DNA from: Cytophagales bacterium
GTDB taxonomy: Bacteria > Bacteroidota > Bacteroidia > Cytophagales > 172606-1
Length of the DNA: 64,000 nucleotides
Direction of reading: 5' to 3'
NCBI GenBank assembly: GCA_030446715.1
Contig: JAUJMU010000006.1
Span: forward strand, 286,001-350,000
The position numbers and the translations under genes are program-made. Below the pieces are notes generated by a model, which was not told the origin of the DNA, ran no database searches, and worked only from the letters and a program-made list of their open reading frames with translations. This document shows, piece after piece, positions 18,255 to 27,221 of this stretch. Each line of letters starts with the position of its first letter. Within the stretch, counting starts at the first letter, position 1.

Positions 18255-18330
18255 TCGGGTAAGCAGGATTCGAACCTGCGTTCTCCTGCGTCCAAAGCAG
18301 GCGAGGATGACCGGACTCCTCCATTACCCG
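18255..18330 (-). tRNA. tRNA-Pro(UGG)
   Basis: Acceptor CGGGTAA/TTACCCG (C1-G72 as in bacterial Pro), A73, D-stem GAGG/CCTC, anticodon stem CCTGC/GCAGG with loop TTTGGAC giving UGG (CCA and, by wobble, other CCN), and T-arm GCAGG-TTCGAAT-CCTGC. It is the first gene of the array as transcribed. No CCA is encoded. Confidence 0.88.
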
Positions 18331-18342
18331 GTACAAACAAAA

Positions 18343-18392
18343 ACCCAGCAAAAAGCCCTCCTATACGCGTATAGAAGGGCTTTTTGCTGGGT
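18343..18392. terminator. 50-base near-perfect palindrome between array promoter and first tRNA
   Basis: The arms ACCCAGCAAAAAGCCCT and their complement enclose CTATACGCGTATAG, itself a palindrome. Only one position pair mismatches, and it can form G-U in RNA. The stem contains A5/T5 next to GCCC, as in bidirectional terminators. Its place between the promoter at 18492-18523 and tRNA-Pro suggests attenuation or processing. Confidence 0.6.
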
Positions 18393-18491
18393 CAGTAATA
18401 ATGTCTTATTGTTTCACCATAGCCATAGCACTCCTACCTTGCGGTACGACGGGGTTGCTGCGGCCGGTGGAGAAACATATTTTTCATGTCA

Positions 18492-18523
18492 CAAATATAA
18501 ATTGCCGGAGTAATACAAGTCAA
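18492..18523 (-). promoter_or_regulatory. Bacteroidota-type promoter for the tRNA array
   Basis: On the minus strand TTG (18521-18523) is followed after 21 bases by TATATTTG (18492-18499), a full match to the TTG-(19-21)-TAnnTTTG pattern. It lies about 160 bases ahead of tRNA-Pro, with the palindrome at 18343-18392 in between. Confidence 0.65.
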
Positions 18524-18629
18524 GCCTTTTCAAAAATAATTTTATAAACATTTTAAGAAGGCAGAACAAGTCGGAGAAAACTTTCACTCAGCCTGTTGCC
18601 GGGAAAGCAATTTTTGCTTTAGCAAAAAG

Positions 18630-20795
18630 CTATTTGCTGCCATTTGCTTTTGCATCCCTTGCCAGCTGAATATCCCTTTGGGCCTGGGGCAGGAACTTCT
18701 GCCAGGAGAAGCGCCATGCGTCTTTGTAGTAATTGTCCGTGGAACTGCCGAAGGTTTGCCCTTCCATGTAAGGCACCTCGCGGTAGTGGGCGGAGGTGAT
18801 CTCACTTACCTTTTTCCAGTGCAGCAGGCATTCTTCCAGCAGCTGTACTGCCTTTTGCTTCTGTCCGGTATTTCCGGTGAGCTGAAATGTGTGAAGAGCC
18901 ACCGCGGCCCTCAGCTTTGCGGCAAAGTACAGTCCAAGGTTTGCCCATGTCTCCAGATCATCGAGTTCGCAAGAGAGGGTGCCGGTGGCTTTGGGTCTTA
19001 TCTGCCGGACAAGGGCAAGAGCCCGGCGGCTGTCTTTTTCGGAGGCATCTGCCAACTGCAGGGGAGTGGTTTTGCCTTGCGGAATGGATTTTCCTTCCAC
19101 GTGCATCTGCACGTAGTCTCTGACTGACATCAGCTCCGGATCAAGGGTGGGGTGGTTAATCAATTCATCCACCGAGATAAAGGAGGAGACCTTGTCGTGC
19201 AGCCCTTTGGCGGGCATGGGGGCAAGAAAGCCTTCTGAGTAGAGGGTATAGTCCCAGGTAGCGGCAAAAAAGGAAGCCAGCCGGAGGGGCATCCTGCTGG
19301 CGGCAGCCCATGCCTCGAGCAGCGGTCTGCCGGTGCCTCTGCCGTAGCGGTTTTCCAGCCGGGAGGCAAAGACGGCATCCGGCGTGGAGGGGTCATAGAG
19401 CAATCTTCCCCAGAGGGCGTAGAAGAGCCACTGTTTCTGGAAAGCGTAGTCCCAGGTGCGGTGCTTATCCTTTCCGTTTCCTTCAAGGTGGGAGTAGTCC
19501 ATGGCCGGAATGTAGCCTTCTGATCCCACGAAGTAGCCGTTCACGTACGGGTGATTGTTCAGGGCAATGTGGCGGCGGATAAACTCCGGCTGTCCCCAGC
19601 GGAGGATGAAGAAGTCTTCGTTGCGCACCATCCACTGGATGCGGTAATCTTTGGGCAGGGGATTCCAGTAGCCGTTATCCTGCTGCCCGGAGTGGGAGTC
19701 GTGGGTGAGGGCAAGGGTGGGAGTGGAGTGACCGTGGGACCAGTTGAACTTGATTTCTACCAGCGTGGTATCGGGTAATTCTGCACCTGTGATTACCCGC
19801 CGCATCTCTTTTGGGTCGGCTGAAAGCACTGACCGGTGGAGAAACTTTACCGGCCGCTTTGCCGCTTTTATGCCCGCTACCACCGTCTCTCCGATCCAGT
19901 CTTCCCGGTCTTTGGGTGACATCTCCGGCAGGGAAGATCCGTCAGATCTGAAGTTACTCATCCAGTCGGCCAGCGTGATGCCGATGCCGGCAAGGTCTTC
20001 GTATTCATTTATTACCTGGGTGACCACCTCCCGCGTGTAGCGCTTTACGAGAGCCGAGGTGTCATTGCGCTCCTGTACGTTATAAGCCCTTGTAAACTCC
20101 GGTGATACGGCAATGTTCCAGTTGACAATCCACGGCTCAATGCCCCGCTCCCTTGCCATCCGGAACAGCGACCTCCAGAAGGTCTGCCACTCTTCCGTCT
20201 CCTTTTCAGAAAAGTCATTGGCCAGGGGGAAATTCACCGGCTTTACCATAAACGAAAACGGGTGCACGTTCCAGAGGGAAAGCACGTTGAAGCGGTTCTC
20301 TGCCATCTGGTCCAGAAACTTCTCCCAGAACTTCAGGTCCCGGCACGTCTCCAGGTGCTGATCCATTGAGGGGCCGTAGCGGTAGGGGGACCACGGCAGG
20401 TTGAACTTCAGAGCCCTCACCGAAAAGTGCGGGTTCACGGTTCTTTCCTTTACCTGCTCCACCTTTTTTCCCGTTTGGATCTCCCCGGCAAGCTCCATTG
20501 CCCCGTACATGGCACCCGCAGGATCAGCCGCCAGGATCACGATTCCTTTTCCTTCCCGGCCTATCCGGAAACCTTCCCTGCCGATGCCTGCTTGACCCGG
20601 CTGCAGCCGGATGGTGATGCTGCTCCCTTTACCTGCTCCGTTCACGGTTACTTTCTGTCCCATGGCCTCCAGTGCCTGAGCCAGCTTTCCGGCCCCGAAC
20701 CCAATGGGCGGGGAACCGGCCGGATACTGCAGCGATACCTGCGAAAGGGCAAGGGCCGGAAGCAGGAGCAAAAGGAATGAGAGCGGGTATTTCAT
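18630..20795 (-). CDS. Secreted glycoside-hydrolase-like protein (GH20-like N-domain, alpha-glucuronidase-like)
   Basis: The 721 aa protein has a signal peptide (residues 1-18, LLPALALSQ). Residues ~20-115 form a zincin-like/GH20b-type accessory domain (GIVILAADPAGAMYGAMELA), a pattern shared by alpha-glucuronidases and hexosaminidases. A barrel-like region follows, with FLDQMAENRFNVLSLWNVHP, LADWMSNFRSDGSSLPEM, VEIKFNWSHGHSTPT and YFVGSEGYIPAMDYSH. A C-terminal helical domain has LLEAWAAASRMPLRLASF. I recognise the general architecture, not the exact family, so the substrate is open. It would act in the periplasm. It is monocistronic on the minus strand. Catalytic acids cannot be fixed by eye; Asp and Glu in LADWMS and GSEGY are candidates. 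Confidence 0.7.
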   Translation of the reverse strand: MKYPLSFLLLLLPALALSQVSLQYPAGSPPIGFGAGKLAQALEAMGQKVTVNGAGKGSSITIRLQPGQAGIGREGFRIGREGKGIVILAADPAGAMYGAMELAGEIQTGKKVEQVKERTVNPHFSVRALKFNLPWSPYRYGPSMDQHLETCRDLKFWEKFLDQMAENRFNVLSLWNVHPFSFMVKPVNFPLANDFSEKETEEWQTFWRSLFRMARERGIEPWIVNWNIAVSPEFTRAYNVQERNDTSALVKRYTREVVTQVINEYEDLAGIGITLADWMSNFRSDGSSLPEMSPKDREDWIGETVVAGIKAAKRPVKFLHRSVLSADPKEMRRVITGAELPDTTLVEIKFNWSHGHSTPTLALTHDSHSGQQDNGYWNPLPKDYRIQWMVRNEDFFILRWGQPEFIRRHIALNNHPYVNGYFVGSEGYIPAMDYSHLEGNGKDKHRTWDYAFQKQWLFYALWGRLLYDPSTPDAVFASRLENRYGRGTGRPLLEAWAAASRMPLRLASFFAATWDYTLYSEGFLAPMPAKGLHDKVSSFISVDELINHPTLDPELMSVRDYVQMHVEGKSIPQGKTTPLQLADASEKDSRRALALVRQIRPKATGTLSCELDDLETWANLGLYFAAKLRAAVALHTFQLTGNTGQKQKAVQLLEECLLHWKKVSEITSAHYREVPYMEGQTFGSSTDNYYKDAWRFSWQKFLPQAQRDIQLARDAKANGSK

Positions 20796-21352
20796 TTTGT
20801 GTTGCCTGATTGTGTTGCTGAAAAGTCACTGATAAGTCAAGCCACTTTAAGGTAACACATACAACTTGCCTGACCAAGAAAGGAGAGCAGTTTACATGTG
20901 CTAAAGTATACCCGGGTATGCCCTGGTAACGGAGGTGACCAGGGCTGAAGCCAATGGTTTGATCCGGAAATGTGCTTCCTCATAACCCGGATTTTTGCCC
21001 GTTCCTTACCCGTTTCAGCCACCGGAATTCTGGCCGGAAACTGACTGGTGGCATATCTTTTTCAGGCCGGATTGCCCCGCCCGCCGGATGCAGAAAAGCG
21101 GATCGTGCGGGACCGGCAAACCATGGTTACCCTGGTTACCGCACGATTCAGCGCATGAAAAAAGCCCTTAGAAACAGGCCCCGTGCAAGCCGCAAAAATC
21201 ACCTGAACATTCCGGAAACTGATTTGTGACTCCGCATCAGTTCCGGATCTCTGCTTTAGCCCGGTCCTGAATTTGGGAGGAGGTCACAGTGCCACTGTCA
21301 CCCATTCACCGCCTAAACCCCTTACCTTTACCAGCGAATCAGCCGGGGAGCT
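20796..21352. other. Intergenic region between divergent genes
   Basis: The region separates the glycosidase-like gene (minus) and the nadR-like gene (plus), so both promoters should lie here. I see no clear TAnnTTTG match, RNA fold or coding frame. Confidence 0.5.
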
Positions 21353-22327
21353 ATGACAAAAGGATTCGTATTCGGCAAGTTTATGCCTTTCCACAAAGGA
21401 CACCAGTCCATGATTGATTTTGCCGCTGCAGAATGCGATCTGCTCACGGTGCTGATCTGCTGCAGCGACCGGGAGAGCATACCACCACATGTGCGGCAGG
21501 AGTGGCTGGAAAAAACCTGCGGGAAAAGCCCAAACATGGCCATCCGGATATTCTCCTACCGGGAGTCGGAACTACCCAACACGTCGGTCAGTTCCCGGCA
21601 GGTTTCCATGTTGTGGGCCGCAAAATTCAGGGAGGTGTTGCCCGATGCCCGGGTCCTTGTCACTTCGGAGCCGTACGGTGACTTCGTAGCTGAGTATATG
21701 GGGATCAGGCACATTCCCTACGACCCGGAACGCAGCATAACCCCTGTCTCGGCTTCTGCTATCCTAAAGAACCTGGCCGGAAACTGGCATTACCTGCCTG
21801 ACGCAGTAAAACCCTGGTATAGCCGGAAAGTGGTTGTTCTGGGGACAGAATCAACCGGAAAAACCACCTTAACGCAGCGACTGGCCGCCCACTTTGGTGC
21901 CGGGTACGTACCAGAATACGGCCGGGAAGCCATTGCTGATTCCAACGTGTTTACTGAGGAGGACCTCTGCCGGGTAGCGGTTGAACACGCCCAAAGAATA
22001 GAAGCGGCCATATCAGACTCCGGTCCCTTGCTGATTGTGGATACGGATATTCACATTACCCAGTCGTACGCAATGTTTACCTTCGGCCGGGAGCTTGATT
22101 TACCGGCTCATCTGTACGCCGCCAATAAAGCCGACCTCTGCCTGTACCTGACGCCCGATGTTCCTTACGTGCAGGATGGTACCCGGCTGAGCCACACCGA
22201 CCGGGACCGGCTTGATGTCTTCCACCGGGAAACGCTGATCAGGCACAATGTTTCTTTCGTTGAACTACCCGGCAGTTGGGAGGTGAAATTCGAAAAAGCA
22301 AAGGAGCTGATCAGGCAGCTTATCTGA
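21353..22327 (+). CDS. nadR: NadR-like bifunctional NMN adenylyltransferase / ribosylnicotinamide kinase
   Basis: The 324 aa protein has two domains. The N-terminal nucleotidyltransferase (residues 1-~150) has FGKFMPFHKGH at 7-17, the HxGH-type loop, and SITPVSASAIL near 128-137, the ISSTxxR-like region. The C-terminal P-loop kinase has Walker A GTESTGKTT at 164-172, then YVPEYGREAI and LLIVDTDIHIT. In the NadR family the kinase phosphorylates nicotinamide riboside and the transferase makes NAD. The N-terminal repressor helix-turn-helix of enterobacterial NadR is absent, as in many Bacteroidota, so this is an enzyme rather than a regulator. Cytoplasmic. No transporter (PnuC) is next to it in this window. 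Confidence 0.9.
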   Translation: MTKGFVFGKFMPFHKGHQSMIDFAAAECDLLTVLICCSDRESIPPHVRQEWLEKTCGKSPNMAIRIFSYRESELPNTSVSSRQVSMLWAAKFREVLPDARVLVTSEPYGDFVAEYMGIRHIPYDPERSITPVSASAILKNLAGNWHYLPDAVKPWYSRKVVVLGTESTGKTTLTQRLAAHFGAGYVPEYGREAIADSNVFTEEDLCRVAVEHAQRIEAAISDSGPLLIVDTDIHITQSYAMFTFGRELDLPAHLYAANKADLCLYLTPDVPYVQDGTRLSHTDRDRLDVFHRETLIRHNVSFVELPGSWEVKFEKAKELIRQLI

Positions 22328-22537
22328 GTCACAATTGCCCGTACCCGGTACTGAGTATCTACCGGGTGACGGTGTCGGATGCGTTCGGGGAGGTTGCGTC
22401 TCATCCTTACCACTTCTGGCAACTACAGGGCAAACCGCAGCAGTTTCCTTTTGACCGGAAGTTTTACCCCTCTCCGGACAATTTAAGTAGTGATCCAAAA
22501 ATAGGTATAGGAAAAGAGGAGTTGGTAAATTTGGGGT

Positions 22538-23470
22538 ATGCGTTACATAAAAGAACTCAGTGAAGAGCAGAAACAGGATCTGGAAGAAGGTCACAAGAAG
22601 GGAAAAAGCCATCGGTTCCGCATCCGTTGCCAAGCCATCCTGCTGTCCCATCAAGGCTACTCAGTACAAGCGTTGGCCGGTCTGTTCAAGGTAAGCGATT
22701 TGAGCATTTATAAGTGGATGAATCGCTTCGAAGATGGTGGGGTGCAGGCTTTGCAAACCCAGCCGGGCAAAGGAAGAAAACCGCTGCTCAAGTTGCAAAA
22801 CCAGGCCCATGTGGAGCTAGTGGAAGCCCAACCCGAAAAGCAGAATCAGCGGGTGAAACCAGCCAGGGAGCATTTGGAGAAGCAGTCAGGCTACTCTTTG
22901 AGCGAGAATACGTTGAAACGGTTTTTAAAAAAATTGGTTACGTCTGGAAACGATTCCGTAAGTGGGTAAAGCCTTTGCAGGACCCACAGGAATATGAGCA
23001 AAAACGCCTCACTTTACTCACGCTGCTGGTGCTGGCTCAAGGCGGGTACATTGAGTTGTGTTTTGGCGATGAGAGCGGTTTCTCTCTGATGCCTGCTGTG
23101 CCCTGCGGCTGGATCAAGAAAGGCCGGCAAGCTTGTATTCTTTCTCAGCACAAAGGACGGGTGAACGTGTTTGGCTTGCTTTCCACCAGGGGTAAACTTA
23201 TCAGCTATCAGAAAACAGAAAGCCTTAACTCAGCCTTTATCATCGAATGTCTCACCGACTTTGCTCAAAACCTTCACCTACCCACCGTAGTGGTACCCGG
23301 CAATGCGCCCTTGCACACGAGTGCGGCCTTTCGGGCTCAACAAGCAGAATGGGAAGCTTGCAAAACAGGTTTCTTCTTTGCAAACGTTCTACCAGACAAT
23401 CCATTTTACCAGTAAGCTTGATTGTCTGGCAAAGAGGAATAAATGGGTAAAAAGAACTTCCAAGCAACGG
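22538..23470 (+). pseudogene. IS630-family transposase in two frames, 3' end lost
   Basis: ORF1 (22538-22969) is the helix-turn-helix half (ALAGLFKVSDLSIYKWMNRF, SENTLKRFLKK). At TTTTTAAAAAAATTGG near 22921-22936 the frame moves by -1 into IGYVWKRFRKWVKPL. It then continues through the DDE half: LCFGDESGFSLMP, HKGRVNVFGLLS and TVVVPGNAPLHTSA. In the last motif the usual D-N-A is G-N-A, so a catalytic Asp appears lost. The third motif is missing, because the C-terminus dissolves shortly before the IS5 element at 23478. The same -1 step at L-K-K also occurs in the IS630 copy at 1100. Confidence 0.8.
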
Positions 23471-23477
23471 TATTTTA

Positions 23478-24398
23478 GGCTGTGTCTGATGAATCCAACG
23501 GAAGGCGATTATCAGCCGTATGGGTAAGAATGAGACGGTATGAATTAGCAGATAAGCAGTGGGCGAAAATAGCCGATCTGTTTCCCAGCAGCAAGGGCAA
23601 ACGGGGTGGTCAGTGGCGGGACCATCGAGAGATGATGAACGGAATGTTTTGGGTGTTGTGCAGTGGGGCACCTTGGCGGGACTTGCCGGAACGTTACGGA
23701 AGTTGGCAAACAGTGTATGACCGATTCAGGCGTTACCGCATCAGTGGCTTTTTTGATCGCATTCTGGAGCGGCTGCTCTTGAAGCTTAATGAGCAGGGGC
23801 GGATCGATTTTGACTTGTGGCAGGTTGACTCTACCACCATCAGAGCCCATAAGTCGGCAGCAGGAGCCGGCTTGAAAAGGGGCCCCAATCCAAAGAGCAT
23901 GAGCCACAGGATCATGCGTCAGGACGCAGCAGAGGCGGTTTTTCGACTAAAATTCACTGGCTATGCGATAGTAAGGGTCTTCCTTTGTCGGCTCTCTTGA
24001 GCGATGGGGCGGCCGGGGATGCGCCTCATTTCATCCCTTGCCCGAACAGGTAAACATTCCCCAAAGCAAAGGCAAGCCCCCCACCAGACCCAAAGAAATT
24101 GTAGCTGACAAAGCCTATGATTCAGCTCAACTCAAAAGGCGCTTGCGGCAAAGAGCCATCAAAGCAATGATTCCTGAAAGGCGCTTACCCGAAGGCAAAA
24201 GCGCCGCAAGAAGGGGCCCCATTACCGCTTCGACAAAGACACTTATAAGAAAAGAGCCGCCGTGGAACAGTCCATTGGTTGGATCAAAGAGTGCCGTAGG
24301 ATTGCCACCCGTTACGAGAAACTGGCCGTCAGTTTCTTTCGATGATCAAACTGGCTTTTATCCGCTACTACCTCAAAATCTATTCATCAGACACGGCC
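23478..24398 (+). mobile_element. IS5-family element, IS427-like (921 bp)
   Basis: Inverted termini GGCTGTGTCTGATGAAT (23478 onward) and its near complement ending at 24398, flanked by TA on both sides. It lies directly between the IS630 remnant and the IS701 element. The gene inside is frameshifted. Confidence 0.8.
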
Positions 24399-24401
24399 TA
24401 G
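23530..24401 (+). pseudogene. IS5-family (IS427 group) transposase, multiple frameshifts
   Basis: The first frame (23530-~23900) has the group's typical start MRRYELADKQWAKIADLFP, then NGMFWVLCSGAPWRDLPERY, GSWQTVYDRFRRY and FDLWQVDSTTIRAHKSAAGA (first Asp). The frame breaks near 23895. Later parts are found in other frames: RPKEIVADKAYDSAQLKRRL (second Asp), then KKRAAVEQSIGWIKECRRIA (Glu) and KLAFIRYYLKIYSSDTA, ending at the terminal repeat. All three catalytic residues are still encoded, but in at least three frames. Confidence 0.85.
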
Positions 24402-25775
24402 TACTACAGCGGCATTTAAGGAGGGGAAGCATTTCGTTTCTTGTAATGGCACTTTTGGGCCCTTCTCTGATGCCTTCTTCTCCAGTTGGACCAATGCAGG
24501 ACTTGCCCAGCCAAGGGCATTCTAAACAGCAATAGCCAGCAGAGCAATTGTCTTATTTCGGCAGCAGACTAAAGCGATGAGTTCATCACTGGCAGTGTTT
24601 TATTTTAGTTCTTTTGCCCGTACGGCTACCAGGAAAGCATGGGCTAGCAGGGCTAAGGTTATATGGCGGTACCAGGCCTGCCACTTGCGTACTTCGTAGT
24701 GATCCAGTCCGCACTCCCTTCAGCTAACCCGAATCCCTGCTCGATCTGCCAGCGCTGGCCGGCTATCTTGACTAATTGTTCTAATGAGGCTTCCTGGCGA
24801 GGGGCAAAAACCACATAATAAGCTATATCAGCGGGGTCTTCCAGACTCCGCCTCAGGAGTAAGCAGTGACCCAAGTGGGCTTCCGCTGCCACCTGCAGGC
24901 GCCACAGGGGCACTACTGCCCAGTCATAGAGGCGCGGTCCTTTGGCCCCTTTCCCGGCCGGTAAGCGCTGCCAGTCTTTGGGCCCGGCCTTTGAGCAATC
25001 TCACTGGCGGGCAACTGCCTGAAGCCCTCAACCCACAAAGGTTCATTCCTGGGCACGGCCAGCACAAAAGACACCTCTTGCTCTTCCAGCCACCTCCTCA
25101 GCCTGCGATCTCCCCCATAGATACTCTCGCCGGTCACCCACCTGAAAGGCACTTTTTCATCAATTGCTGTTTGGATCATCTGCCGGGCCAGCGCTGGTTT
25201 AGTGGCAAACTTGGTTTGCACGGCGATGCCTGACAGTTTGCTCCCCTGCCGGTCCCCGAGCCAGTCTTTGGGCAAATACAAACGCCCATCAATAAAGGCC
25301 GATCCACTCTGGGTGGCATAAGCTAAGAACACGCCAATCTGACAATTCCCGACTCTGCCCGCTGTGCCACTGTATTGCCGTTGGACTCCGGCCGACTGAT
25401 CTCCCTTCTTGAGAAAGCCCGTCTCATTGACGATCAATACGCCTTCTTGTGATCCTGTTTGCTCTGCCACATATCCTCTCAGCGCCTTCATCACCTGCTC
25501 ACTCTGCCAGTCGGCTGGTTGAGCAAGCGTTGCCTCCGTCCGGGTTCAACTCCCCCTGACTGTTCTGCCAGTTGCCAGCCGTTCTTTCGCTCACACTGGC
25601 TTAAGAGCCCTTTCAAATATCCCAATGCTCTTTTTCGAGGCTCTGAGCGTGAAAAGCAGGCGCAATCCTGCCATGTAGTGCTTCTGGTTCTGCCTCCCGC
25701 TCCGCTGTCATCTCGCTCATGATAGTCCACTCATTAGTGCTACGCTAAGTTACCAACTTAACTGCCGCTGTAGTA
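24402..25775 (-). mobile_element. IS701-family element (1374 bp)
   Basis: Termini TACTACAGCGGCATTTAAG and the matching complement ending at 25775 are flanked by the 4-base duplication CTAG (24398-24401 and 25776-25779), characteristic of IS701. The left CTAG overlaps the end of the IS5 element and the right one overlaps the start of the IS630 element. Confidence 0.85.
24600..25730 (-). pseudogene. IS701-family transposase, frameshifted
   Basis: N-terminus (25491-25730): [29 protein letters not shown]. Core frame (24913-25494): GVLIVNETGFLKKGDQSAGV, then QRQYSGTAGRVGNCQIGVFL, KFATKPALARQMIQ and FRWVTGESIYGGDRRLR. The first catalytic Asp (normally VDETGF) has become Asn. The C-terminus continues in other frames (IAYYVVFAPRQEASLEQLVK, then [20 protein letters not shown]) to a stop at 24600. 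At least two shifts plus the Asp change make it inactive. Confidence 0.85.
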
Positions 25776-25778
25776 CTA

Positions 25779-26968
25779 GTGGTTCGCCAAGGCTAAAGTG
25801 AGGGGTAAAGTCGTTTAAGTTTTATCCGTGCTTGCCTGGTGGTGAACTGCCAGTCCACTTTACTTTCTTTCTGATTACGCTGCTGGTACCAGGCCTGTAC
25901 TTGTTTTTGTAGCTCTTCTTTGGTAGCTACGCGCTGGGCAATGCCTTGTCTTTTGAGTACGGATAATTCACACCCGGCAATGTTAAGCCAGGGAACCATG
26001 AGCCGGTGTACGTACCACGTGGAGTCTTTCAATAATATTTCTGGCTCGTTCCGGGGAAGATTTCGTACAAAGCGGCCAGTTTGTGGGCACTCAGATTGTC
26101 TTCAATTAGCGTGATGCACTTAGCCGTTGGATAAATCTGCTCGCCAGGTGGGCCACTACCTTGGCATAGGTGTGACTCTTATGATTGTCTTCCACCAACA
26201 CCTCTCGGTAGCCATCTAAGGGTTCAACAATCATGTAGAGGTCTGCCACCCCTTCCCTTTGGTACTCATAGTCGGTATGAACAACCCCTTGGGAGTCGGT
26301 AAAACTTTGCCGTGGCTCTCACTCACCAGTTGGTAAGGCGATTCATCCAGCACACTACCGGGTAGTCCTGCTCGTATGGCTTGGCGTACTCATCGAGTAC
26401 CTGTTCCATTTGACATACGAAAGCAGCATCGGCCACTGGGAATCACCCAACTCTTGATTTGCCAGGGCTTGAGTTGGTTTTTTTAGCATCACCCGTACAC
26501 TCTCATCGCTCATGTGCTCCACATAGCCCAGACTCACCATCTGATCGGCCAGTAGTTGCAGTGTCCGGCGGTTATAGCCCTCAGGACACTTACTACAACG
26601 CAGGGCAATGAGCTTGGCTTCCACTTCTCCCGTAAAGAGTTTCTCTGGAAACACCTCGCGCTTTTTACCCATTAGCGCTGTGTTCAAATCCTGGGTGACT
26701 AACCTTTCCCGCAGTCGTTCTAAGCCGGCAATGCTCAACCCGTAAGTCTGCTTAATCTGCTGATCGGTCCACTTCTTATCCCCGTTTTCATCCGCTGCAA
26801 GCAAAGCATAGGCCCGCTTCACCTGCCGGCTCTTACTATCTCTGGACTCGATTAATTGTCCTGACTGAGCCCGCTCCTCTGCCTTAAGTTGTACCCGATA
26901 TTTCTTTGCCATCCTTTTTTCCGCCAAACATACCCATTTTACCCCTCACTTTAGCCTTGGCGGACCAC
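25779..26968 (-). mobile_element. IS630-family element with CTAG/TA target (1190 bp)
   Basis: Terminal repeats GTGGTTCGCCAAGGCTAAAG (left) and the complement of GTGGTCCGCCAAGGCTAAAG (right) are flanked by TA within CTAG at both ends (25777-25778, 26969-26970). The right end shares its TA with the MITE at 26971. The element's repeats resemble those of the MITE. Confidence 0.85.
25793..26927 (-). pseudogene. IS630-family transposase, frameshifted
   Basis: The N-terminal frame (26355-26927) has KKYRVQLKAEERAQSGQLIE, the helix-turn-helix KKWTDQQIKQTYGLSIAGLE, and LALRCSKCPEGYNRRTLQLL-like sequence through SDESVRVMLKK. The frame then degrades. Pieces of the catalytic half appear in other frames (VVHTDYEYQREGVADLYMIV, and a VEDNHKSHTYAKV-type stretch), and the C-terminus is at 25793-26032 (STWYVHRLMVPWLNIAGCEL). 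Here the usual N-x-x-E motif reads LNIAGCE. Several indels separate the parts. Confidence 0.8.
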
Positions 26969-26970
26969 TA

Positions 26971-27063
26971 GTGGTCTTCCAACGATTATATGAGGGGTAC
27001 GCCAGGTCATTTTCCCAAGTATTTTTCACAATTTTAGCCCTCACTTTAACCTTGGGGGACCAC
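26971..27063. mobile_element. 93-bp MITE, copy 1
   Basis: A 93-base sequence begins GTGGTCTTCC and ends GGGGGACCAC, flanked by TA inside CTAG. It is identical to 35750-35842. Its ends and the inner word CACTTTAACCTTGG resemble the termini of the IS630 element that it touches at 26968, which is the likely source of its transposase. Confidence 0.88.
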
Positions 27064-27221
27064 TAGTATAAAGCGAAACCTTTGCCAGTAGTCGAAAAAC
27101 GGTATCCAGCTTGAAATTTGAGGAGAAATAAAGAGAGTCCTAGTAAGGAATGTGTTCATATCAAGGCATGGCATCATTTTTCTCGTAAAAGCACCCACTA
27201 AAACCATGGGTTGGATGAGCT

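Noticed and set aside
17560..18330. Regular short repeats suggesting a CRISPR array
   Set aside because: The similar blocks are T-arms of tRNAs; spacing is irregular and each unit folds as a cloverleaf. No cas genes are present.
22276..22500. Possible gene fragment downstream of nadR (VTVSDAFGEVASHPYHFWQL)
   Set aside because: The frame reads somewhat like protein but I recognise no family. It begins inside nadR and runs into the IS630 region, so support is too weak to annotate.
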